A stretch of DNA of 64,000 bases from Laetiporus sulphureus 93-53 (lineage: Eukaryota; Basidiomycota; Agaricomycetes; Polyporales; Laetiporaceae). Position numbers and translations under genes: made by a program. The stretch is taken from contig NW_024468516.1 of NCBI RefSeq assembly GCF_001632365.1, positions 776,177-840,176 on the forward strand, read 5' to 3'. Within the stretch, counting starts at the first letter, position 1. Every line of letters begins with the position of its first letter. Shown one piece after another: positions 21,341 through 34,183 of this stretch. The notes under the pieces were generated by a model, which was not told where the DNA came from, made no database searches, and was given only the letters and a program-made list of their open reading frames with translations.

Positions 21341-24025
21341 ATGGAAGCTCTGAAGAAAGTATTTGAGAAGAAGAATGCCAATGTGAGAGTGCACCATTCA
21401 ACAGGTTTCGCGAAACAGGCTAACTTTCTGCAGAGCAGTCCTGCCCTGGTCACCTTCGTGACAGCAGGCTACCCGACTGCAGATGACACTGTGCCTATAT
21501 TGCTTGCGATGCAGGAAGGAGGAGCAGACATCATAGAACTCGGCGTGCCCTTCTCCGATCCCATGGCGGACGGACCTGCTATCCAAGAAACGAACCTTGT
21601 GAGCATTTCTTCCAAGCTGCGCTCGCTGATGGTTATTTCAACTTGACAGGTCGCTCTTCAAAACAACGTCGAGTACGCTCAATGTCTTGGAATTGTGAGG
21701 CAGGCTCGCAGGAAGGGTCTCACAGTCCCAGTTTTGCTAATGGGTACGTCACGCTCGTCAATATCTCTGCACATTGACGTTCCAGCTCATCAGGCGCCCT
21801 TGCACAGGTTATTACAATCCCCTTCTTGCATATGGAGAGGAGAAAGCAATCCAAGACGCAAGCGAAGCAGGTGCCAATGGCTTCATTGTAGTCGATCTTC
21901 CGCCAGAGGAAGCTGTAGGATTCCGGGAAAAGTGCACAAAGGCAAAGTACGTTAGTTTTAGAGTCCACGCATTTCAATGTATCTTACGGTCTTCCATCAG
22001 CGTCTCATACATTCCCCTTATCGCACCCTCGACCACCGACCATCGAATCGAGTTCCTTTCTTCTATTGCAGATACCTTCCTCTACGTCGTGTCCAAGGTA
22101 AACAAAATGCTGTTATATCTTGGTCGCGTGCTCACACATGTACACACAGATGGGCACTACAGGATCCTCCGTATCCGGCACGGTGAATAGCGCCCTTCCT
22201 GACCTCATTTCTCGAGTACGAAGCCACACAAATGTTCCCCTCGCAGTAGGATTCGGCGTTGCGACGCGACAGCACTTCGATCTTGTAGCTGATGCTGGTG
22301 CAGACGGCGTTGTGGTCGGCAGCAGGATAGTGTCAGTCATAAAGAACGCGCCTGCGGGAGAGATCGCAAAGAGTGTCGAGGCCTACTGCCGCGAGATCAG
22401 CTTGAAGGGTCAGCCCCCGAAGCAACCGCACCTCCACAAATCGCACAGCTCTGCTTCCAACGCGAGCAAGGCCGATAGCGAGGCTACGCACGAGGAACCC
22501 CTTCCGCCGCGCTTTGGACAGTATGGTGGACAATACGTTCCGGAGGCGCTCTGGGACTGTCTGGTGGAGCTAGAACAGGCGCACGAGGCGGCGATTAAGG
22601 ACCCCGAGTTCTGGAAGGAGTTTGAGAGTTATTATGGGTACATGAACCGTCCATCGAACCTCTACAAGGCAGAGCAGCTCACTCAGCATGCCGGTGGTGC
22701 GACGATCTGGCTCAAGCGGGAGGATTTGTGAGTTTCAGAGTTGTACATAGCAGTCCACATTGCTGATGCTTCACAGAAATCATACAGGGTCCCATAAGAT
22801 CAACAACGCCATCGGTCAGGTAAGCAAATTGCGATGTCAATGCGGGTAGACAAGTTAAGTCCTTGCAGATCCTGCTCGCTCGCCGCCTGGGCAAAAAGCG
22901 AATCATTGCAGAGACCGGAGCAGGACAACACGGTGTCGCCACAGCCACCGTTTGTGCCCGCTTCGGTATGGAATGCGTGATATATATGGGCGCGGAGGAC
23001 GTACGGCGTCAAGCTCTCAACGTCTTCCGGATTAGGATGCTCGGGGCCAAGGTATGCAAGGCTCACTCTCGTCCTTCCACCCTGCTTACGCGCTGTCCAC
23101 AGGTTATTCCTGTTCATTCCGGCTCCTGCACACTCAAGGATGCAGTGAACGAAGCGCTGCGCGACTGGGTGACAAACCTTTCCGTGACGCACTATCTCAT
23201 CGGCTCTGCGATTGGGCCGCATCCGTTCCCGACAATCGTGCGCGACTTCCAGCGCGTCATTGGTAAGGAAATCAAGGCGCAACTGAGTGCGGAGATCGGC
23301 AAGCTGCCCGATGCTGTCGTAGCGTGTGTCGGAGGGGGCAGCAACGCCATCGGCGCATTCTACGACTTCATCCCGGAGAAGAGCGTGCGACTGATTGGTG
23401 TGGAAGCAGGAGGCGAGGGTAAGCGTTCTCTCTTGTCCCGACCCGAGCACACTTCTGATATGGTTCCTATCAGGCCTGGAAACAGGCCACCACTCTGCTA
23501 CCTTGAGCATGGGCCATGCTGGCGTTTTTCACGGTGTGAAGACATATGTTTTACAGTCGCCCACTGGCCAGATCATCGAGACGCACTCGATCAGCGCTGG
23601 GCTCGACTACCCAGGAGTGGGCCCCGAGCACGCCTGGCTGAAGGATTCAGGTCGAGCGGAATACGTGGTAGCTACCGATGAGCAGGCGCTCAGAGGCTTC
23701 CGAATGTGCACTCAGCTAGAGGGCATCATTCCCGGTATGTCGTAGCGACATTGTAATTGTCACGACTGAGCGATCTAACACTTTGTAGCATTGGAGTCAT
23801 CTCATGCCGTTTGGGAGGGTCTCCGCTTAGCAAAGACCTTGCCAAAGGAAGCCGATATTGTCATCGTACGTAGCTCCGTTCACATGAGGCTCGTTTGCTT
23901 GATACTGATAGATATGCTCTCAGTGTCTCTCCGGACGAGGAGACAAGGATGTGGAGCAGATCTCCCAGCTTCTCCCTGGCAAATGGGAGGATATCCTCGA
24001 CTGGCACATCAGTTCCGATGTGTAG
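21341..24025 (+). CDS. TRP5: Tryptophan synthase, alpha-beta fusion
   Basis: Bifunctional fungal enzyme converting indole-3-glycerol phosphate plus serine to tryptophan, cytosolic. About ten short introns. The N-terminal alpha domain shows [33 protein letters not shown] (catalytic Glu and Asp loop), [20 protein letters not shown] and [16 protein letters not shown] linker of about 50 residues ([15 protein letters not shown]) leads to the beta domain with [37 protein letters not shown] (PLP lysine), [29 protein letters not shown] and [13 protein letters not shown]. It ends [20 protein letters not shown] and stop at 24023-24025. Domain order alpha then beta is the usual fungal one. No frame break is visible. 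Confidence 0.96.
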
Positions 24026-25379
24026 TGATGGTAAAATGTAACATAATATATCCTGGAGCAATCTACTCGCGCCTATATGACGGTTCACTTTGATGAGCGC
24101 CCAGGAATGGGCCCGAAGCCTTTCATCGGCCAGACGCTGTCAAGCCACTCCAGAACTTTACAACTGGTGTTAGTCACAGCGAAGATACTATGGAAAGGCA
24201 TGTCACCAAACAGTGGCGTGATATTCACGCACAGCCAATGGTATACTAGTACCCAGAGTTCACAGTCGTGCGTCCAACCACCTGATGCTCGTGAGGCGCT
24301 CCGCCCGCGGATCGATAATATCGTGACTGCCGCTCGCATACACACGAACAGGTTATACCCAATGGATAATAAACAACTCTTCGCAATACGTGGGACATGC
24401 AGGGGATGGCCATTCATGATCAACATACATTCGTATGTGAGCAGCATGTAAATGATATGAGGTGTGAACCCACTGATGTGGTTCCATCTAAGTTGAGTGG
24501 CATCTAGCCGCCAGTTTACGAGACTGCGAAAATGTATTGAAAAAAACAGCCTGGCGATGTGTGAAATAAAGCCCGACGACGCCGGCTTGGCCTGTTCGGC
24601 TTTTAAGTTCCCGAGACAGCTCGAGCTTTTCAAGCGACCTGTATGTAAGACAGTTTATAACGCGTCTTCCAATTGCCTTCGGCTTGCGTGATGATGCTTG
24701 TTCTTCAATCCGATCACACGGATATTTGGCGTTGGTCAAAACGCTGGCAAGGGATAACGCATATGTGACACGAGTTCATCCGATAGACAGACAGACGCGG
24801 CCACAGAATCTGATGGACATCAAGAGATACTGATTTGGATGCATGCCATATTTTGTGTACCACTGGTTGATGGGACACTCGGAGGAAGGAGGCATGATGA
24901 CCAGACATTAGCAATACTTCACACTAAACCGTGACCGTCTTGTGTGGTTGCGAATCTCGCCGATGGTTGGCAGCTGTGCATGTCAAAGGGCCCTTGTCTC
25001 AAAAATGTTTTATGCTGTTGCAACGCATTTTCTGGGATCAATGCGTGAGTAAGCTTTGTAAATCGATCATGCCTTAACTCGATCCATGATCTTAGTACTT
25101 TACATTATACTGGGATTCTTACACCGCAAGCTCGCATCGATGACCCGGAAAAACATGCTCGGTAGCACAGCTCCCAATCGCTAGAGCGGAGGTACTAAAC
25201 TCCAATACGTTTACCGGTATGGTTGATACTCATACCTGTCCGAATATATCAGCAGAACTCAGGATTATTATGCACAGCGAGACGTACGACTCCTCAAGAT
25301 ACTTGAGTTCCTCCGAAGTCAACGTCTTACCCGTGATGATGCACTGTTCAACTCGTTCTCCCTGAAACAGAAGAGACAT
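24026..25379. other. Intergenic region of 1.35 kb, no gene recognised
   Basis: A 182-codon minus-strand open frame at 24085-24633 shows no family resemblance and has an untypical composition for a protein of this genome, so it is not called. No repeat ends, tRNA or splice-joined exons were found. Confidence 0.5.
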
Positions 25380-26626
25380 TCATTTTTCTGCGGGAGGACT
25401 GATCAGAGTAGGGCATACGGTGTTGGCTCCAACAATGGGACTGGAGATCTTCGTGACAGACCAGGCGAGGGCTACCTGACTCATAGTCCACGAATGCTTC
25501 GCAGCCAACTCTTGGACACGCTTGATGATCTCGAGATCGCATGGCCTACGCTTCTTCTCGTATGGGGTCCCGTTGATCATCTTCGTGCGCGTCGTCTCAG
25601 TGCCAATGGGACGGGCGAGATGTCCGTCCATCAACGGTGAAAACCCGATAACGCCGATCCCTTTGAGCTTGCAATACTGGATTACCTCGAGCTCCTACTC
25701 AGACAGGCACAGCGAAAGGGGAGAGAGTTCAGCACTCTATAAGCAGTGAATGCAAAATCCCTGACCTCCGGACGGTAGAGGAGCGAATGCTCGACCTGCA
25801 TGCTGCTGAATGTCGTCCATCCGTTGCGTTCCGCAACGCTGTTCATCTCGGCAAACTGCCAAAGGCGCAGTCGACAAGCACCGATGTACCGCACTTTACC
25901 CGATACCACGAGGTCATGCAGCGCTTTCATCGTCTCCTCGAGAGGGATCTCAGGGTCAAAGTCGTGAATCTGGAGGAGATCGATGTAGCTTGTGTTCAGT
26001 CTCTGCAGGGAGGCATCAACTTGATTCATGATTGCCGTGCGAGACAACCCGCCCAGATTGACGTAGTCGCGGGTGTTTGGCAAGTGAGGCATGGCAAACG
26101 TGAACATAGACGCCTCACTGCCAACCAGGAACTTGATCTTCGTCAGGATGACCATGTTCTCTCTCGGGATGTTATTCTGCCCAGCGGCTCAGCACGGAGT
26201 AGACAGTTGATCATTGAACGATCTTACCTGTTGGATGAATTTCGCGATCATTTTTTCCGACTCGCCATTCGAGTACACATTCGCAGTATCAATTGTGTTG
26301 ATACCGCAATCCCAGGCAGCCTTGAGCAGCGGAAGGCCCTGGACAGCAGGTTAATCGCTATCGTGATATGCAGAGCGAGTCAGAGGACCTTATCTTCGTC
26401 GATCACCCAAGGCTAGACAGAGAAATCGCGTGAATATATGTCCATTGTCGTCCAAAATCACACGTACGAGCCACTGAGAGCTGCCGAAGGCCATACCGCC
26501 CAGCTATCAAGAGTGGCGGCTCAAAAACTAAGGTCGCAATTGACGACCATGGACAGCACGCACGATTGGAACAGACACGCGGAGACCAGACCTTCCGAGT
26601 TGACGGTATTCGACTTGAGGAGCCAT
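25380..26626 (-). CDS. Aldo-keto reductase
   Basis: NADPH-dependent oxidoreductase of the (beta/alpha)8 barrel AKR superfamily, probably cytosolic. Read from ATG 26626: the first exon gives [20 protein letters not shown], then small exons give [11 protein letters not shown] and [18 protein letters not shown]. The catalytic tetrad is visible as Asp and Tyr in [14 protein letters not shown], Lys in MVILTKIKF and His in [10 protein letters not shown]. The nucleotide site appears in [16 protein letters not shown] and [15 protein letters not shown]. The last intron joins YRPE to [12 protein letters not shown]. Stop at 25380-25382. The set resembles fungal YPR127W/versiconal-reductase-like AKRs; substrate unknown. 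No pathway neighbours suggest a secondary-metabolite cluster. Confidence 0.9.
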
Positions 26627-27488
26627 TGTATGGACAAGAGTGAGGCTGTCTAACGATTAGCGAATAGCACAGAAAACGGCGGAGGAGCTGACATCGGACT
26701 TCAGCTTTGATGCTCGCGGGCATTTATAGAGAAAAATGTCTCTTCTCTTGAAGATCGGGCTTCGAGGGCATAATTCTGCCGCGCTTCTACAAGATGTGAT
26801 TGTTCCTGACAGAAAACATTTCTTTGATTTTCTACTGATGGAGCGGGACTACCGGTCGGCGACTTGACAGTCTGGTGCAATCAGGTTGTGCCATAGCTGC
26901 AATATATCAAAGCGACACACCTGAACACGTACGCAATAATGGATGAGTTTGTCTCTCGCAACCCAACGTGATGATGTGATGTTCGGTGGTCGTGGACGAT
27001 TCCATGATGGCCACGTGGAGTTCGGATGAGGCTCAGGTGTTGATAGCGCTAGATCTGTTACGCTGCTTTACGGCGTACGACGTGATCGTGATATCTGAGC
27101 CAAATGTATTGGACCCTGAGGCCTGAGGCCTGAGGCTGAGGTCTTGGAGGCTCAACTCAAGCAGGACACTTCGGCCCCACTCGACCGCATATTCGACAGT
27201 ATCCTTTGAGGCTGTGATTGTTCGTCACAGTGTAGCTTTGCATCTATCCGTCTTTACTCACCTTCCACCGCTGCAGATGCGAGCTAGGGTGGATGGGTAG
27301 CGGACCATCACACTGCGCTAGTTTTTTTGTCATCAGAGGATGCAAAAGTTGACGTTGCATCCTCGAATCCCAGACGCCACTCTCTGGATACGTCCGCGCA
27401 CGTGATCGCGTACTGTGCGCGTCTAGCGACGCACGCAGGGGACGCACGAGGACGGGGCACAGACCGACGTTGCCTCCTCACTGCCACC
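26627..27488. other. Divergent intergenic region of 0.86 kb
   Basis: It lies between the aldo-keto reductase and the RING gene. A small simple repeat of CCTGAGG units sits at about 27115-27145 (CCTGAGGCCTGAGGCCTGAGG). No gene, tRNA or transposon end is recognised. Confidence 0.5.
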
Positions 27489-28545
27489 ATGAACGCCAGG
27501 TGCAGCATCTGCCTTGATACCCTGACTGAGAAGTCGTCTCCTATGACCACCGTTTGCGGCCATCTCTACTGTCTTGACTGTGCAACGTTCAACTTTGCCT
27601 CGGACAACTCCACCTGCGCGATTTGCCGCAGGCCACACACGCTCCCGGCGCTGATCAAGCTCTATCCGGACTATGAGCGGTCCAAACTTAATCGAGCGGG
27701 CCCATCGTCTGGGACTCGGAGTAAGGCGCACATTGCAAGTGCCGGCGCGGGAGTGCTCGATGCGTGCTACGATGTGATCAAGAGCGAGAAAGATGCATGC
27801 GATCCAGAAGCGCTGGAGACGGCGCTGTCCAAGTATGTGCTGCACAACTGCCACAGCTTATATTGAAACCTTCCAGGACGAATGATCTGGTTCGCGACTT
27901 CGTTGACGAAGATGACCCAGATACTCGAGTGAGGACATTACGATCGGCAAGGTCGTTCTCTCACATGAATTCATAGAATCTGCTGAGAACAATATGTACC
28001 GCGCTCTCCGAGATCCGATCCGTGCGTGTATAAGCCCAGCCATCTCCTTCACTGTTCTCTAATATTAATGAGTCAGAGACTCGATAAGACATCGGGGGTA
28101 CCACAGCTGGAAGAAGAACGCGATCACTCGCAAGCGGTGGCCAGCCGACTGCGAGCTAAACTTGCTGAGGCCAATCGCGCGCGAGAGGAAGAGCGGAGGA
28201 CCGCATTTGAGCGGCAGATGGAGCGGCAGACTGAGTATCTCGAGCAGCTGACCGAACTGCAGAACAGGCTGCAGGAAATAACGGGAGCGCTGGCGACAGA
28301 GCGGGCCAAGCTCGAAGTCAGCGAGGCAGCTGCTCAAAATTTGAATTCACAGCTGACGAAATGGCGCGTACACTCCAATAAATATAAGAAGAAGGTAGAT
28401 ACTAGTCGTTGCACATCACCTATGGATGTCATGTCCACTGCTAATGAACTGATCACAGTACCATGTTCTGAAGAAGGAACATGAGGCTGTGAAGAACGGG
28501 ATTGATGATGCATTTTTTCCTAGCGATTCTCTTGAAATAATTTAA
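27489..28545 (+). CDS. RING-finger coiled-coil protein, probable E3 ubiquitin ligase, 281 aa
   Basis: Five exons (27489-27832, 27877-27928, 27977-28021, 28077-28394, 28459-28545) give 281 codons. The C3HC4 RING occupies the first 45 residues: CSIC, then CGHLYCLDC, then CAICRRP, with normal Cys/His spacing. Residues about 150-255 are a long charged coiled coil (EEERDHSQAVASRLRAKLAE, RQTEYLEQLTELQNRLQEI). The N-terminal RING plus coiled coil is reminiscent of small fungal E3 ligases and of meiotic Zip3/HEI10-type proteins, but nothing more specific can be read. The start is fixed by the RING and a CCACCATG context. Confidence 0.85.
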
Positions 28546-28880
28546 CAATCTTCGCACTGCACGATACGGATACCGCTATACCAGCTACTACAGGAGCTTT
28601 CTCACATGTTTACCTACGCTGAACACAGGGCACATGTATGTACGTATTCGATTTGGCCATGACGGGCGCTGATGCTACCTGGTTATATGCACTCGTGAAG
28701 TGGGCGAAATTCGAAAAGTTCATCGACAGAAACGCGAGAAACGCTAAAAATGAGGATAGAACAGCGGAGGCACAGCACTCGTCGCTGCGCTCGTACACGA
28801 GCCCTGCAAATAATAAATACCAAGAACAAGGCAACTTACAAGCACCAGGAAGTACCATCAAAAGTACTACACGGAGCCGT

Positions 28881-30281
28881 TTACGAGTTCGAGCTTTGAG
28901 ACTGCTGTCGCAGTTGCTTCTGCTTTTCCTGCTCCAGACGCTAAGAAGGTTCGTCAACATGGGCACAGCTGACCGCGGAAGGAATGATCGTACATGATAG
29001 AGCAATTGCACAGCCATCTGAATGTTCGCAGGCTGGCCAGTAATGACCACCAATCTCTCCCCTTCCCCGCCTGCGGGGGCGCCGTTCATGCCCACGCCCA
29101 CAGCACCCGGCTCCATGATCTTGATCTGACTAGCGCTCATATGCCGGATCTCATTAATTTTGGCACCGCCCTTGCCAATGATGCATCCAACCAGGTCGTT
29201 CGGGATATAGATCTGCTGCGTCTGCAGTTGCTGCGGCGCGGCATGCGAGCCGCTGCCGTAAGGGTTGGAATAGCCCGGTACGTACGAGGAGCCCTGGTAT
29301 GGCGGACGGCGGGCGTAGCTAGAGGGGCGGTAGGACGAGTTGTTGTAGGATGGCATGCGTTCGTTTGCTTCGATCAGGATGTTGCCGATATAGTACGTCG
29401 CGATATGGATGGCGTCGGCGACGCCGGAGACACTGAGCACACGCTATCGCCTATGCGTGAGAGGAGAGCGCTAAAGAAGCAAGACATAACATATACCTCT
29501 GTCGAGCCAGGCAGCATGCCCTCGCTGGCATTCAGTCTGGCTCCACTAGCATCCTGGATCTCCTTGATCTTCGTCCCACCCTTGCCGATGACTGAACCCA
29601 TGCGAGAGTTGGGGATCATGAACTTGATGGTGACAGCGCGGCTTCCAGGAATGGACGGCTTGTCAAACGGCTCATCATTGATTCTCCGCACGATGAGACC
29701 GAAGGCCTACAGACCGTGAGCCGGGACCTCTGCAGAGGCCGGATGCGACCCACCTTCGATACCGCGTCGAGAGGGCCGCTGACGTTCAGAATGCGCTCTG
29801 GGTTCCCTGGTATACTCTCCGAGACCATAACTCGAGCACCGCTTTTCCCTCTGATCTCGTTGACATGCGAACCGCCCTTCCCAATGATGATCGAGGCATC
29901 CTGGGTGACGATCAAGCACCGCATATGGATGTTGGCCGGGGCAGCTGCAGAGGTCGTGGACGAGGTGCTGGGAGCCGCAGAGGTAGTCGCGGAGCCGTTT
30001 TCCTGGACATCGTCCGAGCGCTCCTTCATCTCCACGGTCGAAGGCCTGTCGGTCGGTGAAGGAGTCGACGCAGCAGTGTCGTCGACGGACACTTGAGCGT
30101 CGGTCATATTTACGTCACCAGCAACAGACGTTGTGGCCGGGGTGCCTCGTTGAGCTTGGGCTTGTGAGTCATCCGAAGACGGCGTAGCGCCTGTGTTGGC
30201 ACGCTTGTACTGCTTCTGCTGTTCGTTGAGGCTGTCAGAGGGGGAGCGGGAGCGCTTGCGGTTGGTGTCGACTTCTGGCAT
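28881..30281 (-). CDS. RNA-binding protein with three KH domains (PCBP/Rnc1/PBP2-like)
   Basis: Post-transcriptional regulator binding poly-C rich RNA. Read from ATG 30281 (GCCACCATG context). Residues 1-105 are Ser/Thr/Pro-rich with a basic nuclear-signal-like KRKRSRSPS segment. Each of the three KH domains shows the GxxG loop: DASIIIGKGGSHVNEIRGKS, MGSVIGKGGTKIKEIQDASG and DLVGCIIGKGGAKINEIRH. Between KH2 and KH3 lies a Tyr/Ser/Pro-rich linker (YNNSSYRPSSYARRPPYQGS). The final exon encodes RLEQEKQKQLRQQSQSSNS and stop at 28881-28883. Fission yeast Rnc1 and budding yeast Pbp2/Hek2 have the same layout. Upstream 5' UTR introns cannot be excluded. Confidence 0.9.
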
Positions 30282-31592
30282 GGTGGCAAATTCAGTGTTT
30301 TCAGCGTCCAAGACGGCTGTGTCAAGGCTTGTGGGGAAGGGACACGGGGGAGGAGGCTTGGGACGGGAGTCGAGGCGATGGGACGAGTTCTGAAGGGAGG
30401 CAGTGGGAGTGGTGAGGGGAATGTGGGGTGGGAGTAGGCATCGATATTTTGATCATGAGCTTACCTGTGGAAGTCGACGGAGGCGACGGGGATCGGTGCT
30501 TGGTCACCGCGAGGGATGATGAGCAGATATAATAGCACAATCACTGCCTCGGATTTGAGGGAGGATAGACGCTCGAGATGGCGGGACTATATATGAGACC
30601 AAACAAGCACAACCGGGGAATAGACTTCTAGCTTCGCACACGTCTTGTAAGGATACATCAAGTCGTTCGATTCCATAGCGCTGCATGGTTGTTGCAGAGC
30701 AATCTATCAAAAGAATACTCGTCTCTCTGATGTTGCGTTAAATAGGCCATACTCAAAAAAGCGGACTACGAGCCATCCATTCAAGACGACCAAACTCGGA
30801 TCACATTGAGCGTGCGTGCGTTAGCATCAGCAGCGTGGATGCACCGAAGAACAGCATGGATGTCTGATTGGTACAATAAAGTCTGATTGCGACTCCGAGT
30901 GCCAGCTGTCGTCCGTGAACACCTTCCAGCAGCGCGGACGTGTCAGGCAAGCATGCGGAATACATAGCGACCACGGATCTGTGCGAACTCGTGCTGGCAA
31001 CGCGAGCCGCGGGCGATGACCACCGTGAAGTCGACTTGATCCACAGGCGAAACGCTCTCAAATTACCGGCGGTACTGACAATCGTGAGCTGCCGTCCGAC
31101 GACTCGTGAGGTAGTTTCGATACAAACGTTCGCTTTGAAACCACATTGCCGTCAGATTGACAAAGGACGAATTATAGTACGAACAACGTGCTAGGCCTTG
31201 ATCACTCCCCTCCCGTATGCATGGTGACTGTCGACTCAGTGTATAGCTACTATAGCGGCGCGTCAGGATTCTTCCTTGGGAACCAGAAGAACGCGTAGCA
31301 TCGTCGGGGCTGTTGACTAAGCACCGCATCAGGCAATTTGAAGCAAAACATGTCTTTCTTCCTGATCAAGCTCTCAAACAAAAGAACTCCTCAAGACGGG
31401 CAATCAATTCTTTTCCACGCTGCTCAGCTTGACAGTCGCTGTCATCCCGGACACGACGCATTGGGCGTCATCTCACTCTTGTTGTTCTTCGCTTAGGCTG
31501 CCGGGCTATATAACGATGTGCTTGATGGCTGGTGCCTTGTGCCCCGCTAGGTTCTTTGCCTCACAGTGATACCTTCTTTATTGCACTTCGTC
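30282..31592. other. Intergenic region of 1.3 kb with a short P450-like relic
   Basis: No gene is recognised. At 31350-31374 a 25-base string matches, with one mismatch, the start of exon 15 of the P450 pair (ATGTCTTTCTTCCT, then ATCAAGCTCT). The preceding bases 31333-31349 can be read as Gln-Phe-Glu-Ala-Lys, similar to the Gln-Phe junction that is split by an intron in the two P450 genes. Flanks do not extend the match clearly. Confidence 0.4.
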
Positions 31593-33310
31593 ATGGCTCT
31601 ATCTATAGAGATTCGACCTCATTCTCATTCGCTGGACATGTTCGGCAGGCCGGATGTATCGTGAGTACTCATAACAGTTTATTCGGTTATCACGTCATAC
31701 TGAACATCATACCATGCGATTACAGCACTGCGTATTCACTCTCTGGGGACGTCGCCCTATCCCTGCTCTGCCCCTACTCCATCTTCGAGCGCCGCAGATG
31801 TGCACGGCTACTCCTACAGTCGCTCGTCATCCACTTCGAGGGACAATGCGAACTTATCACCGACGAAACTGGCTACGTGCCGTATCGCGTGTACCGAGAT
31901 TCGAAGGAGCTAATCGTAGGCGGACCTGTCGAGCTCAGCAACGATGGTCACGAAGACACGTGCGAGCCATGTACATGGAACGTCGCCTTTAACTTGGTCG
32001 TTCCCGGCTGGCTCCCGACGTCATGCGTCGTTGGCGACTACACAAGCGTGGACAGTGGAACAAGCTACGCTCTATATGTTACAGCGACATTCTTAGATGT
32101 CGACGAAGAAACGAGTACTTCATGGATCTCATCATGGTTTCCACCGCTCTGCTACCCGTTTCGCTCAAGGAAATGCGTTGTTCATGCAGCAAGATGTGAT
32201 ATCATCGTGAACCGGTATACATCGCAACCTGCACGCGAGCCATCCTCTCCAGCCCTCTCCAGCTCACATACGGTTGACTATACCGTTTACGCGGACCAAA
32301 ATAGCAACGTCGATACATCCTCTGGCGTGCCCTTCGAGGTGGTCTCTAAGGTTCGCGCGTTGATATCAGTTCCCGACTACGTCGACGTGAACGATACATC
32401 GTTTCCTCTCTGCCTACGTCTTCGTACGAAGGACCTTCCGGAGCATGATTGCAAGCGCCTCAGAGTCACCGGGTTCTCGCTCGACATTGAGCAGATAGAG
32501 CAGTACCGGTAAGGTTTACTCGGAAATTTGTCTTCAGCCTGCACGAGCTGACTTCGCACTGATAGTAACACGCCATCTGCAGCCTACAAGTCATCATACC
32601 CTCTTCCACCGGCATCAGAGCAGCCGCCCCACCGACCGCTGCGGAATCCGCATCCATTTCACGCAGTCTACGAAGTTGGCCTCGGCGCCTCCCCTCCGTC
32701 GCAGAACGTCTATACGCGCACCGTCTCTCTCCTCCCCGATAACAGATCCGGTGGATACATGCTCGAAGGCGATAGATACATCTTCAAACGGGACGCAGAA
32801 CCGGAATGCTCCTCGACGTGGTTCGCCATACGCACGGATGTTTCATTCTCCGGTTCCTCTCACAAACGTCCGCGAAGGCTCCAGCAGAGTGGACGCGCGC
32901 CACTGTATGCGTTCACCCATCGGTTGCAGGTCACACTGGAGTGCACGTACGACCTCAACGAAGGCGACGAGCCCGAGTGTGCCACCGAATGGCTGCGGTT
33001 CTCCATCCCTCTGCGCTTCGCGCGCGTCATGCGCAGCTGCCCGTCAGAGTGCAGAGCGTTGACGCCATCCGAGCTCTCTTTCATCTCCGGACGCTCGCCT
33101 TCGCCTTCCGTCGAGTCTCTCAGCAACTCTTCGACCTTTAACCTTGCACTTGTGTCGAGCGCGCCATATGCACAGTCACTGCCTGCATACTCTCAACTGT
33201 TTGACGAATATGGCGAGCGCAAGATCGACTATTCGGTACCTTTGCCGCTGTATACACCCAATGTCTCTCCCGGAGACGTGAAGGTTGAAGAGTCCTTCCT
33301 CCTAGGGTGA
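31593..33310 (+). CDS. Arrestin-like protein, 531 aa
   Basis: Three exons (31593-31660, 31726-32508, 32566-33310) give 531 codons. It starts MALSIEIRPHSHSLDMFGRP and has a beta-rich N-terminal arrestin-like part (YSLSGDVALSLLCPYSIFE, LLLQSLVIHFEGQCEL, WNVAFNLVVPGWLPTSC) and a second half with YTRTVSLLPDNRSGGYML. The C-terminal LPAYSQLFDEYGERKIDYSV followed by PLPLYTP is a conserved tail of basidiomycete arrestin-type proteins and resembles PY motifs that recruit Rsp5-type ubiquitin ligases. Likely a trafficking adaptor for plasma-membrane proteins. Family assignment comes from this pattern, not from a search. Confidence 0.72.
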
Positions 33311-33545
33311 CGCCCACTGTTGGGCAGCATACACCTCTTCGCATTTAGTCCTCCTCTAATACCCGCTCCAAGTTGTATCACCGGTTCCGTCCCGACTTGT
33401 AGCATTATCAGGCAACCCTCGAGTAGTCGGCTCATATCTATTCATTCCTTCCTTTTGATCTGATACAATCATGTGTACATACAAGATGTAGCTATTCCAC
33501 AACAAAATCTGTATCCATACCTCTTTTGACGCCAATACCATCAGT

Positions 33546-34183
33546 TCATGCGAGAGGGACCTTCTGCAGCACCTCCCATTCTCGTACGGGTCCATCACAC
33601 TTCACGATCCATATCGACTGGCCATCGAAGCCTTCCAACGTATCCACCGTGGAGCCTTCTCCCGGACGCTCCGAACAATCCAGCGTGACCCCACCGTCTC
33701 GTTCCAGCACCCGCCCAGCGCCCTTCAATTCGGCCGCCACCTGCGCGCGCAGCTCCGCATCCGCGCTGTCGATGTAGTACAGCGACATGTGCGCTATTGG
33801 CGGAACCGTAGATCCCCCGAGCTTCTGCCTGAGATGCGCCCGCAACGCAGCGAGCGCCCCGGTATCGCGCACGGACGCATACACCGACATGAAGTACTTA
33901 TCTCCGACGTCAACAGACTTGAAGCTGACTGGAATTGAAAACTGTCCGTCCGGGACGGCTCCTCGTAGTAGCTCGGAGACGTCCGTCGACGTTGGGACTG
34001 TCGTGAGCGTGACGTGCGGTTGGAAGTCGACGAAAGAGGACGGGGATTTGGCCGGTATTCTGACTTCCATGGCTCGTTTCAGCTTTGCTGACTGGCTAGC
34101 GGTGGGGACGAGCCATAGCGAGGTACCTAGGAAAGGCTGAATTCTGGAAATGTGCGAGTTCAGTATTAAACAAACGCACCCAT
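33546..34183 (-). CDS. CPD1: 2',3'-cyclic nucleotide phosphodiesterase (2H family), 194 aa
   Basis: Hydrolyses ADP-ribose 1'',2''-cyclic phosphate from tRNA splicing (family role). Two exons, 34183-34180 and 34126-33546, sum to 585 bases. The first exon carries only ATG plus one G, then an intron of 53 bases, then GTSLWLVPTASQS. The two HxT/S motifs are PHVTLTTV (residues about 40-47) and AHMSLYYID (residues about 120-128), as required for the 2H active site. Length matches fungal Cpd1 (about 200-240 aa). It is convergent with the arrestin-like gene, 235 bases apart. Without the small first exon there is no upstream in-frame ATG before the conserved SLWLVP. Confidence 0.85.

Noticed and set aside
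24085..24633. 182-codon minus-strand frame downstream of TRP5
   Set aside because: No family resemblance, untypical composition, no splice support; likely a chance frame.
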